Shown here piece by piece: positions 26,046 through 34,877 of a stretch of DNA of 64,000 bases (position 1 is its first letter; every line of letters starts with the position of its first letter). The position numbers and the translations under genes were made by a program. The DNA lies in contig NZ_RYYV01000006.1 in the NCBI RefSeq assembly GCF_003977665.1, positions 62,001 through 126,000 on the forward strand, written 5' to 3'. The DNA comes from Dyella choica. GTDB lineage: Bacteria > Pseudomonadota > Gammaproteobacteria > Xanthomonadales > Rhodanobacteraceae. Under the pieces are notes generated by a model. That model did not search any database, was not told the origin of the DNA, and was given only the letters and a program-made list of their open reading frames with translations.

Positions 26046-26669
26046 ATGACTACTCGCATTCCAGCGAAGCATCGCGCGATGCGAAAAGCGCCAAAACAGC
26101 TACGTTCCCAAAGCACGGTGGAGGGCATTGTCGAAGCGGGAGCTCGCGTTCTAGCGCAACGAGGCTGGGCCAAGTTCACCACCAATGAGGTGGCCCGTGT
26201 TGCAGGTGCCAGCATCGGCTCGCTGTATCAATACTTTCCGAACAAGCTGGCCATCGCCGAGGCTATCCGCCAAAGGCATTTGAGCCAATTGCTTGCGGTC
26301 CTGCCCGATCCCGGGAAGCAGGGGAAAGCCCTAAGCCTGAATCGCCACGTTGACCAATTGATCGACGGCGTCGTCGCCGCTCACTCGATCAATCAGAAAT
26401 TGCACCGAATTCTTCTTGATGAAGTGCCTCTCGCCGCACGTTCCTTCGATACGGATTTCGAACGCGAATACCTTCATCGCTACGAGATATTGACCCGGGT
26501 GGCGCTCGATGACGGCGCACGCAACCTTATGGCAGCCAGGATTCTTGCTGATGCCGTGGAGGGCATTGTCCACGCGGCAGCGAGCCGTGAGGAACTGGGA
26601 TCTTCAGCCGTCAGGATAGAGGTCAAGCGTATGGTGTCGGCCTATCTTCTTGCGCTGCAACGAGCGTAA
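26046..26669 (+). CDS. TetR/AcrR-family transcriptional regulator
   Basis: 207 aa dimeric repressor. The DNA-binding domain covers residues about 20-65: TVEGIVEAGARVLAQRGWAK, then FTTNEVARVAGASIGSLYQY and FPNKLAIAEAI, the canonical TetR helix-turn-helix. The C-terminal about 130 residues form the ligand-binding helical domain. ATG 26046 follows GGCGGAGA. It is divergent from the MDR reductase, so it probably represses that gene and itself in response to an electrophilic or xenobiotic ligand (inference). Confidence 0.9.
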   Translation: MTTRIPAKHRAMRKAPKQLRSQSTVEGIVEAGARVLAQRGWAKFTTNEVARVAGASIGSLYQYFPNKLAIAEAIRQRHLSQLLAVLPDPGKQGKALSLNRHVDQLIDGVVAAHSINQKLHRILLDEVPLAARSFDTDFEREYLHRYEILTRVALDDGARNLMAARILADAVEGIVHAAASREELGSSAVRIEVKRMVSAYLLALQRA

Positions 26670-27140
26670 CGACGAAATTGTTGCCGCTCTTCTCGATGGC
26701 TATAGGAGTCACGCGACGAGATGGTTTTACCGATGGCTATAAGCAACAGTTATGGAGCGTCGGAGGGTTCGCTTAGCTATGTCGTGCGGTGGAACTTCAA
26801 CAGGGCTGGCTGAATCATTCATGGGGCTATCTCGATCGAATTCATAGGCATGCCCTGTGAGCATGCATCGTCTTGGCGTGGCAAAGCAGGTAAGTGCCGC
26901 CTTCCCGTCACGGGTCGGAAACGAGCATTGTCTGGTGATGCTACACAGCCTTGTGGCGATGAACTACCGCGATGCCCATGCAAATCAGCATGAGGCTCAT
27001 GCATTTTTTTCTATCAACATGCGGAAATATTTGGCGTAGTGTGCGCTGCCTTCCCCAGCCGGAGCGGTCGCGTACCCGCTGGGTGGCGTTGGTCGCGCGC
27101 TTCTGCGCCCGTGCTATCAGGCTGGAACGATAGGTCCCAA
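26670..27140. other. Intergenic region, decayed sequence
   Basis: About 470 bases without a convincing gene. It leads into the carboxymuconolactone decarboxylase remnant at 27141, so it may contain unrecognisable remains of that gene's 5' part. Confidence 0.35.
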
Positions 27141-27350
27141 ATGAGGAAAACACTCATGATGAATTGGCCTGAATGCCGCACGGGAGGGGTGCACCGTTCC
27201 TTCCGCATCAACGAAGCCGCCACGCAGGGCGTCACCCGCGAAGAAATCGCCGAAGCGCTCGGCGTAGCTATCGCGCTCAACGCAGGTGCCGCTCTGGTGT
27301 ATTACGCGCATGTCATGGATGCCATCAGACACTACTGCGCATCGGCCTGA
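27141..27350 (+). pseudogene. Remnant of a carboxymuconolactone decarboxylase / AhpD-like gene
   Basis: The frame reads INEAATQGVTREEIAEALGV then AIALNAGAALVYYAHVMDAI. This matches the C-terminal half of CMD-family proteins (the ALxxGATREEIxEALxVAxxxNAGxAxVYxxxVxxA block). The upstream half, with the catalytic CxxCxxxH motif, is missing or degraded to CRTGGVHRS. A start can be drawn at 27141 only arbitrarily. I regard it as a 5'-truncated pseudogene. Confidence 0.6.
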
Positions 27351-27558
27351 TCCGCCAGGTGGCTTCGCCTTTTCCTTCAAGCGCAACAACAGCCTTCCCT
27401 GTCTCGCGTCACCGGGCCGCAAGCGCCTGTCGAAGAAAAGCCGTTGAGATCCCCTCTGTCGGGTACCTGAATCCTCCGCATTGGGTCCAAAGCGGAAGCT
27501 TGCCGACGACGACCGCGACGGTGGAGGGCACTTTCTACCCCAACCCCAAGGAAACGTA

Positions 27559-29082
27559 ATGAAAGCCCTGACACACAAGATGCTTCCTCTTTGTCTGATG
27601 CTCTCGTTGATGGTTTCGCATGGCAGTGCGGCGGCTGACGCTGTTCACGCACCGCGCAGCAATTTGCTGCAAGACTCGAAGACAAGTGCCAGCTTGACCC
27701 CGAAAGTGGCTACCGCGGCCTCGCTGGCCACTGCCACGCTACCCTTGGGGGTCACGTTGCGTGATATCGACGGCGGTCCCCAGTACTTCGCCAACAAGGA
27801 TTCCCGCAGCGCCTGGATGGACGGCCACATCTTGCTGGGCGCGTGGCTTGAGCAGCCGGTCGATGCCACACAGGTGGGGTATGCAGTGGCCATGGGCGAA
27901 AACATCTACTGGAATCTCGCCGGCGTTGCAGGCGACCCGACCCAGATGCGCGCGGACTATGACGTGATCCGCGCGGCCGGCATGCACGTTTCCGCGCCAG
28001 ACACCACGTCCAATAGCGGATCGGAAACGGTGTCGTACGACGGCTGGGACGAGGCAGATATGCAATACGGCGCGGGCGCCAATGGATGGAATCCCGCTGC
28101 CCCCAATAACAACCTCAACGACTGCATTCCGGCCGGCAGCGAGTGTGGCTATACCGTCTCCAAGTGGTCCTATACAGGCCTGCCCACCAGCTACGGTTCG
28201 CCCGGCTACCCCATCGACAGCATGGCCAAGCATCAAGGCTATGGCAAAGGCGTGTTGTTCTGGATGTGGGACTCCGAGGCCGCGGTATTTCTGGGCTACT
28301 CGGACATCCTTTCGGCCGACAGCTATTGGATGACCGACTCCGATCTGGAGGCGAACTCCCAAGGCGGTTGTGCCTTCTTCCCCAGCAGCGAAAGTATCTG
28401 CTATGGAGCGAACCCCACCGGGCTGACGCACGACCAGCGTGCCCTGCCTGCCAACTACGCGTTCAACGTGACGCGGCTGCAGACGCTATCCAACACCCTG
28501 AACCATCAATCGAAACCGGTGGTGGTTGACGTAGAAACCGGTTGTCCCGTCAGTGGCGGAACCGAGTGCATCACGCCGCCGGCGATGCAGGCGGCTGCCA
28601 TGCACGGCCTGATCGCCGGTGCGCGCGGCATCCTTTGGTTCCAGCACAACTTCGGCGGCCCCTGCACCGACAACACCACCCTCATCGACGGCTCGGATCC
28701 GACTACCTCCGATTACAGCTGCCAGCAGACCCCAGGCGTCACGATCCACAATGTGGTGCAGAGCGTCACGGCGTTCAATCAGCTGGTGAACAGTCTGAAC
28801 AACGTATTGTTGTCACCGTTCGCGGATGGCTACGTCAGCCAGACTGGCAACGTCAGCGCCATGGCCAAATTCGACGGCAGCCATTTCTATGTCTTCGCTG
28901 CCTCCGGCACGCCGGCCACTCCGCCCTTGGCTAACCAGTCGGTCACGTTCACGGTGAAGAGCTCTGGTGCAACCACGGTCACTGTCGTCAACGAGGGGCG
29001 CACGATCCCATTGGTCAACGGCACGACTTTCACTGACACCTTCGCCGATGCCAACGCGTATCACATTTATCGCTTGGATTAA
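27559..29082 (+). CDS. Exported protein, possibly glycoside-hydrolase-like
   Basis: 507 aa with a signal peptide (MLPLCLMLSLMVSHGSAAA). The middle part has features of a TIM-barrel glycosidase-like protein: YDVIRAAGMHVSAPDTTSNS, GKGVLFWMWDSEAAVFLGYS, KPVVVDVETGCPVSGG and MHGLIAGARGILWFQHNFGG, where the last segment resembles the terminal barrel strands of GH42/beta-galactosidase-type folds. The C-terminus (VTFTVKSSGATTVTVVNEGR onward) looks like a small beta-sandwich. I cannot assign a GH family; possible acidic catalytic residues are in DVETG and WMWDSE. The start is ATG 27559 after AAGGAAA; the longer frame lacks a signal. Confidence 0.65.
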   Translation: MKALTHKMLPLCLMLSLMVSHGSAAADAVHAPRSNLLQDSKTSASLTPKVATAASLATATLPLGVTLRDIDGGPQYFANKDSRSAWMDGHILLGAWLEQPVDATQVGYAVAMGENIYWNLAGVAGDPTQMRADYDVIRAAGMHVSAPDTTSNSGSETVSYDGWDEADMQYGAGANGWNPAAPNNNLNDCIPAGSECGYTVSKWSYTGLPTSYGSPGYPIDSMAKHQGYGKGVLFWMWDSEAAVFLGYSDILSADSYWMTDSDLEANSQGGCAFFPSSESICYGANPTGLTHDQRALPANYAFNVTRLQTLSNTLNHQSKPVVVDVETGCPVSGGTECITPPAMQAAAMHGLIAGARGILWFQHNFGGPCTDNTTLIDGSDPTTSDYSCQQTPGVTIHNVVQSVTAFNQLVNSLNNVLLSPFADGYVSQTGNVSAMAKFDGSHFYVFAASGTPATPPLANQSVTFTVKSSGATTVTVVNEGRTIPLVNGTTFTDTFADANAYHIYRLD

Positions 29083-29125
29083 GCCTTTGTCTTAGAAGTA
29101 CGTGGCGATGCCACCAGGCAACAAA

Positions 29126-29163
29126 TGCCCAAGACTGGGAATAGTTCTGTCCAGTCTTGGGCA
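29126..29163. terminator. Perfect 13-bp inverted repeat after the exported-protein gene
   Basis: TGCCCAAGACTGG (29126-29138) and CCAGTCTTGGGCA (29151-29163) with a 12-nt loop. It lies 44 nt after the stop codon and upstream of the converging LysR gene end. There is no T-run, so it may be a factor-assisted terminator or mRNA-protecting hairpin. Confidence 0.5.
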
Positions 29164-29270
29164 GGCGGCGCGCCGGGCAAGGGGCTTGCCCTACCATTCG
29201 ACCTATGTGACGCCTGGCTACCGGACTAGCGCAAGGCATCGACTTCCAACCTGGGTAGGGTGGGGCAACC

Positions 29271-29290
29271 GCCACGGTAACTACCGTGGC
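29271..29290. repeat. Perfect 9-bp hairpin near the LysR gene end
   Basis: GCCACGGTA and TACCGTGGC separated by AC; it lies 33 nt past the stop of the leftward LysR gene. Possibly a terminator stem or REP-like unit. Confidence 0.4.
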
Positions 29291-29322
29291 CATTAGTACC
29301 GGAAAGGCCAGTGCGGTCATCT

Positions 29323-30174
29323 TTATTTGGCCAACTGGCCGACCGCCATATCCAGCAACGCCCGGAGCCTTGCGAGCTGGCGCATGTCGCGATGATAGCC
29401 CACCCAGATATCACGCACAGGCGGCTCCTCCCCCAGATCGATGCGGTGAAGTTGCTCGATGGCATCACCCAGCGGTCGCGGCAACACGGCGATGCCCCTG
29501 CCGCTCGCGCACATGCGCGCCTGTACGGCGCGCGAGTTGCTGCGGAAGACGATGTGTGCGTTTGGCAGTATGCGCTGCAACCATGCGACTTCGGGCATGC
29601 CGCAAAAGGCGAAATTCATCACCAGCAGCGACGCACCCTTACCGTCTCCCGCTACTGGGTGCGGGTGGTCCGCCGCCACATAGACGCCGTAGGGCATGCG
29701 TAGGAGCCTGCGTGAAACGACATCCGGCTCGTCGAATGGCTGGATGCGAAAGGCCAGGTCTGCTTCCCGCCGTGACATGCTGAACATCCGCGAATCGGTC
29801 AACAGTTCGATGGACACACCGGGATACCGTGCGGAGAACTGGGCAATGACGGGTGCCAGCACATACTCGGCAAACCAGTCGGCCGAAGTGATGCGTAGCA
29901 TGCCATCCAGTTGCTGCCCCTTGCCCGCTAGCTGACGCTGGAAAGCGAGCACCTCTTCCTCCACGCGTTCCGCATGGCCAAGCACCAGCGCACCCTCGTT
30001 GGTCAGAACGAACTCGCCCTTGACGCGATGTAGCAGCCGGTGTCCCAGCGCCTGCTCAAGCGCTTGCAAGCGTCGCCCCATGGTGGGTTGCGTCTGCCCC
30101 AGTTTGCGGGCGGCGGCGCCAAGCGTTCCCTCGCGGGCAATGGCAAGGAAAATGCGCAGATCACTCCAATCCAC
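29323..30174 (-). CDS. LysR-family transcriptional regulator
   Basis: 283 aa. The N-terminal winged helix-turn-helix, residues about 1-60: MDWSDLRIFLAIAREGTLGA, then AARKLGQTQPTMGRRLQALE, the classic LysR pattern. The C-terminal effector-binding domain spans about 90-280 (MLRITSADWFAEYVLAPVIA, GVSIELLTDSRMFSMSRREA, DLAFRIQPFDEPD). Proteins of this subgroup (short, starting MDWxDLRxFLAIAR) are frequent in Proteobacteria and usually control an adjacent gene. Here no divergent target gene is evident, since about 700 bases upstream appear empty. Confidence 0.9.
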   Translation of the reverse strand: MDWSDLRIFLAIAREGTLGAAARKLGQTQPTMGRRLQALEQALGHRLLHRVKGEFVLTNEGALVLGHAERVEEEVLAFQRQLAGKGQQLDGMLRITSADWFAEYVLAPVIAQFSARYPGVSIELLTDSRMFSMSRREADLAFRIQPFDEPDVVSRRLLRMPYGVYVAADHPHPVAGDGKGASLLVMNFAFCGMPEVAWLQRILPNAHIVFRSNSRAVQARMCASGRGIAVLPRPLGDAIEQLHRIDLGEEPPVRDIWVGYHRDMRQLARLRALLDMAVGQLAK

Positions 30175-30879
30175 CTACAGACCTCCGATCGAACTCCAAG
30201 CTACGAACTCGTTACAGGAACCACAACCATGCCTTCGCGCATGGCTACTACCGTTCGGCAGGGTCACCGCCTCGTAGTGATCTGAAATGTTGCCCGGCTT
30301 GTTCGAAAGCTCCGCGGCCAACGTCAAGGGGACGGCATCAGGAAGAGGCAGGTTTCCGCATGGGCAAGCCATGCGCGACCACCTCAGATCGGGCGCGCTG
30401 CCTTCGTGCCATCAAGGGGCGCCGCGTGAGTTTCGCAATTGAATGAAACAAGCACCGGGGTCACGTGCGCGTGACCGGATTCGCGAGAGAAGTTGAAATC
30501 AGGCAAGCGATTCCGCGATGTGCGGCTTTTGCGGTCCAAGGAAAGTATGCAAGAGCGCTCGCTATTACGACGCCAGGGAGCAACCGATTCCACGACACTA
30601 CGACCTTCGTTTCACGAAGACTTGGAGAGACTTTAAGAAAAAACGCGAAGACTGGAAATGAGCCAATCGGAGGAATTTTTTGGGGTCCACTTCGAAATAT
30701 TGACTTCATCAAAGCTGTCGGTCACGACCAGTTCCTGAGGTGACAAGACGGCATTCAGCTCGCTTGCAACGGCAAGCAGAGGCCGATCTGCAGCGATCAC
30801 AGCTGACCCGGCGGCGTCGTGCCATCCTTCCCCCTTCGAACACGCCCCCTCTCCGAGCCGTCTACTTCGCATAGCGGAC
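30175..30879. other. 705-base region without a recognised gene
   Basis: Overlapping frames occur on both strands (about 83-93 codons around 30461-30743), but neither has a family signal, so coding strand and reality are undecided. The region is AT-richer than its flanks and contains a perfect palindrome GGTCACG-TGCG-CGTGACC at 30459-30476. It may hold decayed genes. The LysR promoter should lie next to 30175. Confidence 0.4.
30459..30476. repeat. Perfect 7-bp palindrome with 4-base loop
   Basis: GGTCACG TGCG CGTGACC; no neighbouring promoter is certain. It could be a regulator site or hairpin. Confidence 0.35.
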
Positions 30880-31473
30880 CTACTGCTTAGCGCACCCGGG
30901 CGTCGTGCGCTCCTCGGTTGCTCGTTGAATCATGAAGTCCCGGCGAAGAAGTGCAACCTGTTGCAAGTCATGATGGCTTCCGTGCCAGAACCCTGCCTCA
31001 CGCATGCAGCCTTCCCGTACGAAACCGAGCCTCGAAAGTAGCCTCAAGGATGCGTCGTTTTCCGGATGAATCTGCGCTTCAACTCGGTTGAGCCCCATGT
31101 TTTCGAAACCCCAGTTCAAAATGGCAGATAGCGCCTCGAACATAAAACCCTCCCCCTGGGCGAAGGAGGCAAGTTCGTAGCCGATGACGCAACTTTTCCA
31201 TGCGCGGTTCCACTTGAAGAGGCCGCACGAGCCAAGGAATCGACGATCGGCCTTTCGTTGAATACCCCAGCGCGTTCCGGGACTTGGCAGTTGTCGCCAT
31301 CGCGCGAATGCTTCAATCAGCTTCTGCGCTTCTTCCATCGAGGTAAGCGGGTCCGAGCCAAACCAGCGCATCGCCAAGCTGTCACTGTAGATGGCAAATA
31401 CATCTGGTGCGTCCGAGGCCACGATCTCACGCAAAAGAAGGCGTTCGGTTCCGAGGATTGGAAAGTTGCTCAT
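30880..31473 (-). CDS. GNAT-family N-acetyltransferase (RimJ/RimL-like)
   Basis: 197 aa acetyl-CoA-dependent acetyltransferase of the Acetyltransf_3 group. The start FPILGTERLLLREIVASDAP is the typical TxRLxLRxxxxxDA opening. The acetyl-CoA-binding region includes IGYELASFAQGEGFMFEALS (an altered Q/RxxGxG/A loop, here AQGEGF) and NWGFENMGLNRVEAQIHPEN followed by DASLRLLSRLGFVREGCMRE, the standard NxxSxxllekxGFxxEG motif. The acceptor may be a ribosomal-protein N-terminus or a small molecule. It is a single gene with no operon partner. Confidence 0.9.
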   Translation of the reverse strand: MSNFPILGTERLLLREIVASDAPDVFAIYSDSLAMRWFGSDPLTSMEEAQKLIEAFARWRQLPSPGTRWGIQRKADRRFLGSCGLFKWNRAWKSCVIGYELASFAQGEGFMFEALSAILNWGFENMGLNRVEAQIHPENDASLRLLSRLGFVREGCMREAGFWHGSHHDLQQVALLRRDFMIQRATEERTTPGCAKQ

Positions 31474-31605
31474 CGAATATCAGTCAACTGAACGGGAACA
31501 TCGATATCAGACTACGACCTTGCTCTCTTTGAAAAGAAACGTGCCAGAAAGACCTCTTTGCGAAAGCTGACGTTCTAGTTCGCGAATCCTATCCAGCCCA
31601 ATTCC

Positions 31606-32229
31606 TCACGGCTGATTGTTAAAGACTAGAGCGCACCATTGCCGTCGCAACCTTATTTCCTTGGTCAACACAAAGCATTGGCTCGAAGATCGCTCAATAA
31701 ACGTGTGTCTCAATCTTGGCCGCACCATAACATCGAACAGAAGATCCCCTCGGGTCGTCCAACGAAAGTTATCAGGGGCGCCTCGTAGCGGATGGAGAAG
31801 TGAAGCATGCAAAGAGCCGTTGGATTTTTGGTCGATCTTATAAATGGCACCGGAGCTCATGCCAAGATGATCTAGTCCGGTGAGCACGGCTACGCCCGAA
31901 GGAAATTGAACAATGGCCCTTACGTCACGGTCCAAGAGCAAGTCAGTGCTGCCATCAGGGTGGAGAAACGTCAGATGCCCACCAAATTCGCCGCCATCCG
32001 AACCTTCCAGTTCGCCACCGAATGCCTGCAAAAAGTGTCGTGGCGCAAGAAACGAGGAGTGCGGCGCGTCTGTGGTGCCTCCCGATCTCGACGCATTGGC
32101 CGCATCGTTTAAGGGCTCGCTTGCCGTGATGATCCAACCATCCACCCAGGCTACAGCGGCGGCTGTCAGGGAGGTCAAAAGCAGTACGGGGAACCACCAA
32201 CGAACGTATCTTGAAGCCGCCCCTGTCAT
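31606..32229 (-). CDS. Hypothetical membrane-anchored protein
   Basis: 207 aa. One N-terminal membrane helix (WWFPVLLLTSLTAAAVAWVD) anchors a periplasmic domain rich in short beta-strands: GHLTFLHPDGSTDLLLDRDV, RAIVQFPSGVAVLTGLDHLG, DLLFDVMVRPRLRHTFIE. The strand pattern suggests a partial propeller-like or beta-sandwich fold. AGGGAA lies 7 nt before ATG 32229. No family is recognised. Confidence 0.6.
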   Translation of the reverse strand: MTGAASRYVRWWFPVLLLTSLTAAAVAWVDGWIITASEPLNDAANASRSGGTTDAPHSSFLAPRHFLQAFGGELEGSDGGEFGGHLTFLHPDGSTDLLLDRDVRAIVQFPSGVAVLTGLDHLGMSSGAIYKIDQKSNGSLHASLLHPLRGAPDNFRWTTRGDLLFDVMVRPRLRHTFIERSSSQCFVLTKEIRLRRQWCALVFNNQP

Positions 32230-32377
32230 GACTAATTCCCTGCGTTTGATTGTTTAGTGAGGCGAGGACAGGGGGCGCTCCGACCTCTTTTTGCTCAAAG
32301 CGGCCAATCGATGGAATCGCCCATTGAGAACTGGAACTCCGAGTGATCGAAGCTCTTTCACGCATAGCGATCAGGTG

Positions 32378-33994
32378 CTAATTAGCTAGTCGGTCGAATG
32401 GCAGGTTCCAGACCCGATCATCCGAGATGCGAATGCCTGTAACATTTCCATCGGGGCCACGCACGAGCCGCAACATCATGTCGTCCGATATAAAGGCGTT
32501 TGAATAAGCGGGAACGAACAAACGACTCTGGCCCGGGCGGCCTTCAGCAATTACGTTCAAACCATCTGCCACGGCAGTTATCTGGTACGTCACGGGCACC
32601 TCATCGTTGTGATAACGGCCTGAGATGCGTACGAGGTCGGCAGATGTCGGCGCATACAATGCGGCTCGCACGTAAACGGTGCCGTCTCCTCCAGAGTGAT
32701 GGCTACTACCGCCGTCAGAAAGCTCGACACCGGATTTAGCGATCGAGCCATCCTCTCGCTCGAACGCAAATGTTCCGTCCGCTGCCTCCATCACGGTGAG
32801 GCCAGCGTCCGTTTGTAAACGCTTATCCCGCAATGTCAGGCGTAGCGGGGAGCCATCGCGCTCGCTCTCATATATTCCGGCGAGAGTCGAGGGCGGCGTT
32901 ACCGTATACGGTGTGCTCTCTGACTTCATTCCAGGCAGGTAACGATCAGCCACAGAGTGCGCCAAATCGGAAGTATGCATGTTATCGGCGTTGCACAAGA
33001 TAGCGATAGACAAATGTTGATCAGGATAACGGCCAAGCCAAGCGCGATAACCTGCTGTGGAGCCGTCATGGGACATTTCGCGCACTCCATGATAGCTGCG
33101 CTCAAATATACCTCGTGCGTAAATGGTAGGATGCCCGTCAGCCAGCAGTGTGCGCGTCTGCAATGCTCGGCTGACGAACGCGGCCACGCGCCCATCGTCA
33201 AGCGCCCTGTTCCAGATCAACAAGTCGCCGACGGTGGTGAGTAGGCCGCCATGACCGTAGGTGTTTTCAAACGGCATCATCTGTTCGTAGATGCCATCGG
33301 ACACGCGGTGATAAGCGATCGCCCGATCGCGCACAACGCGGCGGAAGTCGTCACGCCATTGCGTATGCGTCATGCCTAGCGGAACAAACAAGTGATCTCG
33401 CGTAAAATCGGCGAACGTAGAGCCGCTCACTCGCTGGACGATGATTGCGAGCAAGTTATAGCCTGTGTTGGTGTATGACCACGCCGTGCCGGGATTGAAA
33501 TTCAGTGCGCGCTGACGCCCCACGACATGCAGTACATCTGCCATGTCGTAAATACGTTCGCTTCTCGGCCAGCCGGCGATCGCCTCGATATCGCCCCAGT
33601 CGCGAAGTCCGCTGGTGTGCCCTAGAAGTTCGTCGACAGTGATCCGATGTCCGTAATCCGGTATTTCGGGAATGTATTTGCGAACATCGTCGTCAAGCGA
33701 AAGTTGCCCTTCGCTCACGAGTATCAGTGTGGCGGCAGCTGTGAACTGCTTACTTACGGATCCTGCCTCGAACACAGTGTCGACCCTGATCGGCACCGCA
33801 TGCTCCAAATCGGCCATGCCGAAGGCGTGTCGTATTGGAGCACTGTCGCCAGATTGCACGCCTATCGCACAGCCAGGTATATCGGCTGTGCTCGCGCGCG
33901 GAAGCGCTGCATCGATCTTTGCAGAAGACGAGCCTTCTGCGCTTGCAGCCGCCATGCTCAGGGTCAACACGAATGTCAGCAACAAGGTCTTCAT
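32378..33994 (-). CDS. Exported beta-lactamase-family (S12) serine hydrolase
   Basis: 538 aa. The signal peptide (MKTLLLTFVLTLSMAAASAE) is followed by the S12 catalytic domain: GSVSKQFTAAATLILV (SxxK at about 78-81), SYTNTGYNLLAIIVQRVSGS (YxN at about 173) and MSHDGSTAGYRAWLG (HxG-type third motif). After about residue 360 there is a C-terminal beta-rich domain (YTVTPPSTLAGIYESERDGS onward), as in D-aminopeptidase/esterase-like S12 proteins. The start is ATG 33994 with GGGGAA upstream; the longer frame has no signal. It is clearly distinct from the S12 protein at 1175. Confidence 0.85.
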   Translation of the reverse strand: MKTLLLTFVLTLSMAAASAEGSSSAKIDAALPRASTADIPGCAIGVQSGDSAPIRHAFGMADLEHAVPIRVDTVFEAGSVSKQFTAAATLILVSEGQLSLDDDVRKYIPEIPDYGHRITVDELLGHTSGLRDWGDIEAIAGWPRSERIYDMADVLHVVGRQRALNFNPGTAWSYTNTGYNLLAIIVQRVSGSTFADFTRDHLFVPLGMTHTQWRDDFRRVVRDRAIAYHRVSDGIYEQMMPFENTYGHGGLLTTVGDLLIWNRALDDGRVAAFVSRALQTRTLLADGHPTIYARGIFERSYHGVREMSHDGSTAGYRAWLGRYPDQHLSIAILCNADNMHTSDLAHSVADRYLPGMKSESTPYTVTPPSTLAGIYESERDGSPLRLTLRDKRLQTDAGLTVMEAADGTFAFEREDGSIAKSGVELSDGGSSHHSGGDGTVYVRAALYAPTSADLVRISGRYHNDEVPVTYQITAVADGLNVIAEGRPGQSRLFVPAYSNAFISDDMMLRLVRGPDGNVTGIRISDDRVWNLPFDRLAN

Positions 33995-34520
33995 AGATTC
34001 CCCACGCCACCGTAGGAGGCTCGTCGATGCAACTGCTGAAGGTATGTAAATCCATCGGACTTGCAAGTGACTTTATTCATGGGGTCGGCTCTATCTGGGA
34101 GTTGGCGTATGCGGACCAATCAGCGCCGATGGCGGCTACCTGGACGATTCGAAAGCGTCCGCGTCGGGTCAGAAGCAATCATTGGCGTCTGCCTTAAACG
34201 GTCACTTTATGGGTGGCAGGTGACCCTAAGTTGGCCAAAACGGCTAACTTATGGGCAAGTGCCCTAGCGAAGCTACGCGATCTCGCATGGTTTGGCCGTT
34301 CAAGGCAAATGCAGCTGCAAGGTCGTGATCAAGGTCGGCGGGTAACCGCTTGCTAAGGCGTGCCGCTGTGAAGCGAGCCTTCACTTCAAAGAAGAATCCG
34401 TTGGTCGCTTTCTTGCGACGGATGGTCGAAGAGCGGTACTGTGTCGATCTCGCGCACGCTCATTCATCGCATGCATGAAGGCGACCATGTCGGCCGCCTC
34501 TTCCCGCTGAGGAAACTGCC
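33995..34520. other. Intergenic region, no gene seen
   Basis: About 526 bases between the leftward hydrolase and rightward DUF1428 genes. It contains a GGTCAC...GTGACC inverted pair near 34198-34226 but no recognised gene or known repeat family. Confidence 0.4.
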
Positions 34521-34877
34521 ATGTCCTACATCGATGGTTTCGTGATCGCCGTACCGAACGCCAACCGCGAGAAATTCATCGGATTCGCCCGTACCTTTGA
34601 CGCCATTTTCCTGGAGTTTGGCGCCATTCGTGTGATGGAGTGCTGGGGTGACAACGTGCCCGATGGCAAACTTACCGATTTCCGCCGCGCCGTACAGGCG
34701 AAGGAGGACGAATCCGTGGTGTTCTCCTGGATCGAATGGCCCGACAAGGCCACCCGCGATGCTGGCATGGATAAAGTCATGAAGGATCCGCGTATGGATG
34801 CCGCCAGCGACATGCCCTTCGACGGCAAGCGCATGATCTTCGGCGGCTTCGCACCGGTGGTCAGCCTGCCGGGCTAG
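34521..34877 (+). CDS. DUF1428 family protein
   Basis: 118 aa cytoplasmic protein with a dimeric alpha/beta-barrel fold. The opening MSYIDGFVIAVPNANREKFI, then ECWGDNVPDGKLTDFRRAVQ, DESVVFSWIEWPDKATRDAG and MPFDGKRMIFGGFAP cover the full DUF1428 length (about 117 aa) with the family-typical SYVDGFVxxVP and FDGKRMIxGGF motifs. The function is unknown (YbaA-like). ATG 34521 lies shortly after a GAGGAA-type purine run. It is a single gene with no partner. Confidence 0.9.
   Translation: MSYIDGFVIAVPNANREKFIGFARTFDAIFLEFGAIRVMECWGDNVPDGKLTDFRRAVQAKEDESVVFSWIEWPDKATRDAGMDKVMKDPRMDAASDMPFDGKRMIFGGFAPVVSLPG

Noticed and set aside
30461-30743. Two overlapping frames of about 83 and 92 codons on opposite strands
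   Set aside because: Neither has a family signal or a decisive ribosome site; the coding strand cannot be chosen, so I list the region only as unassigned.
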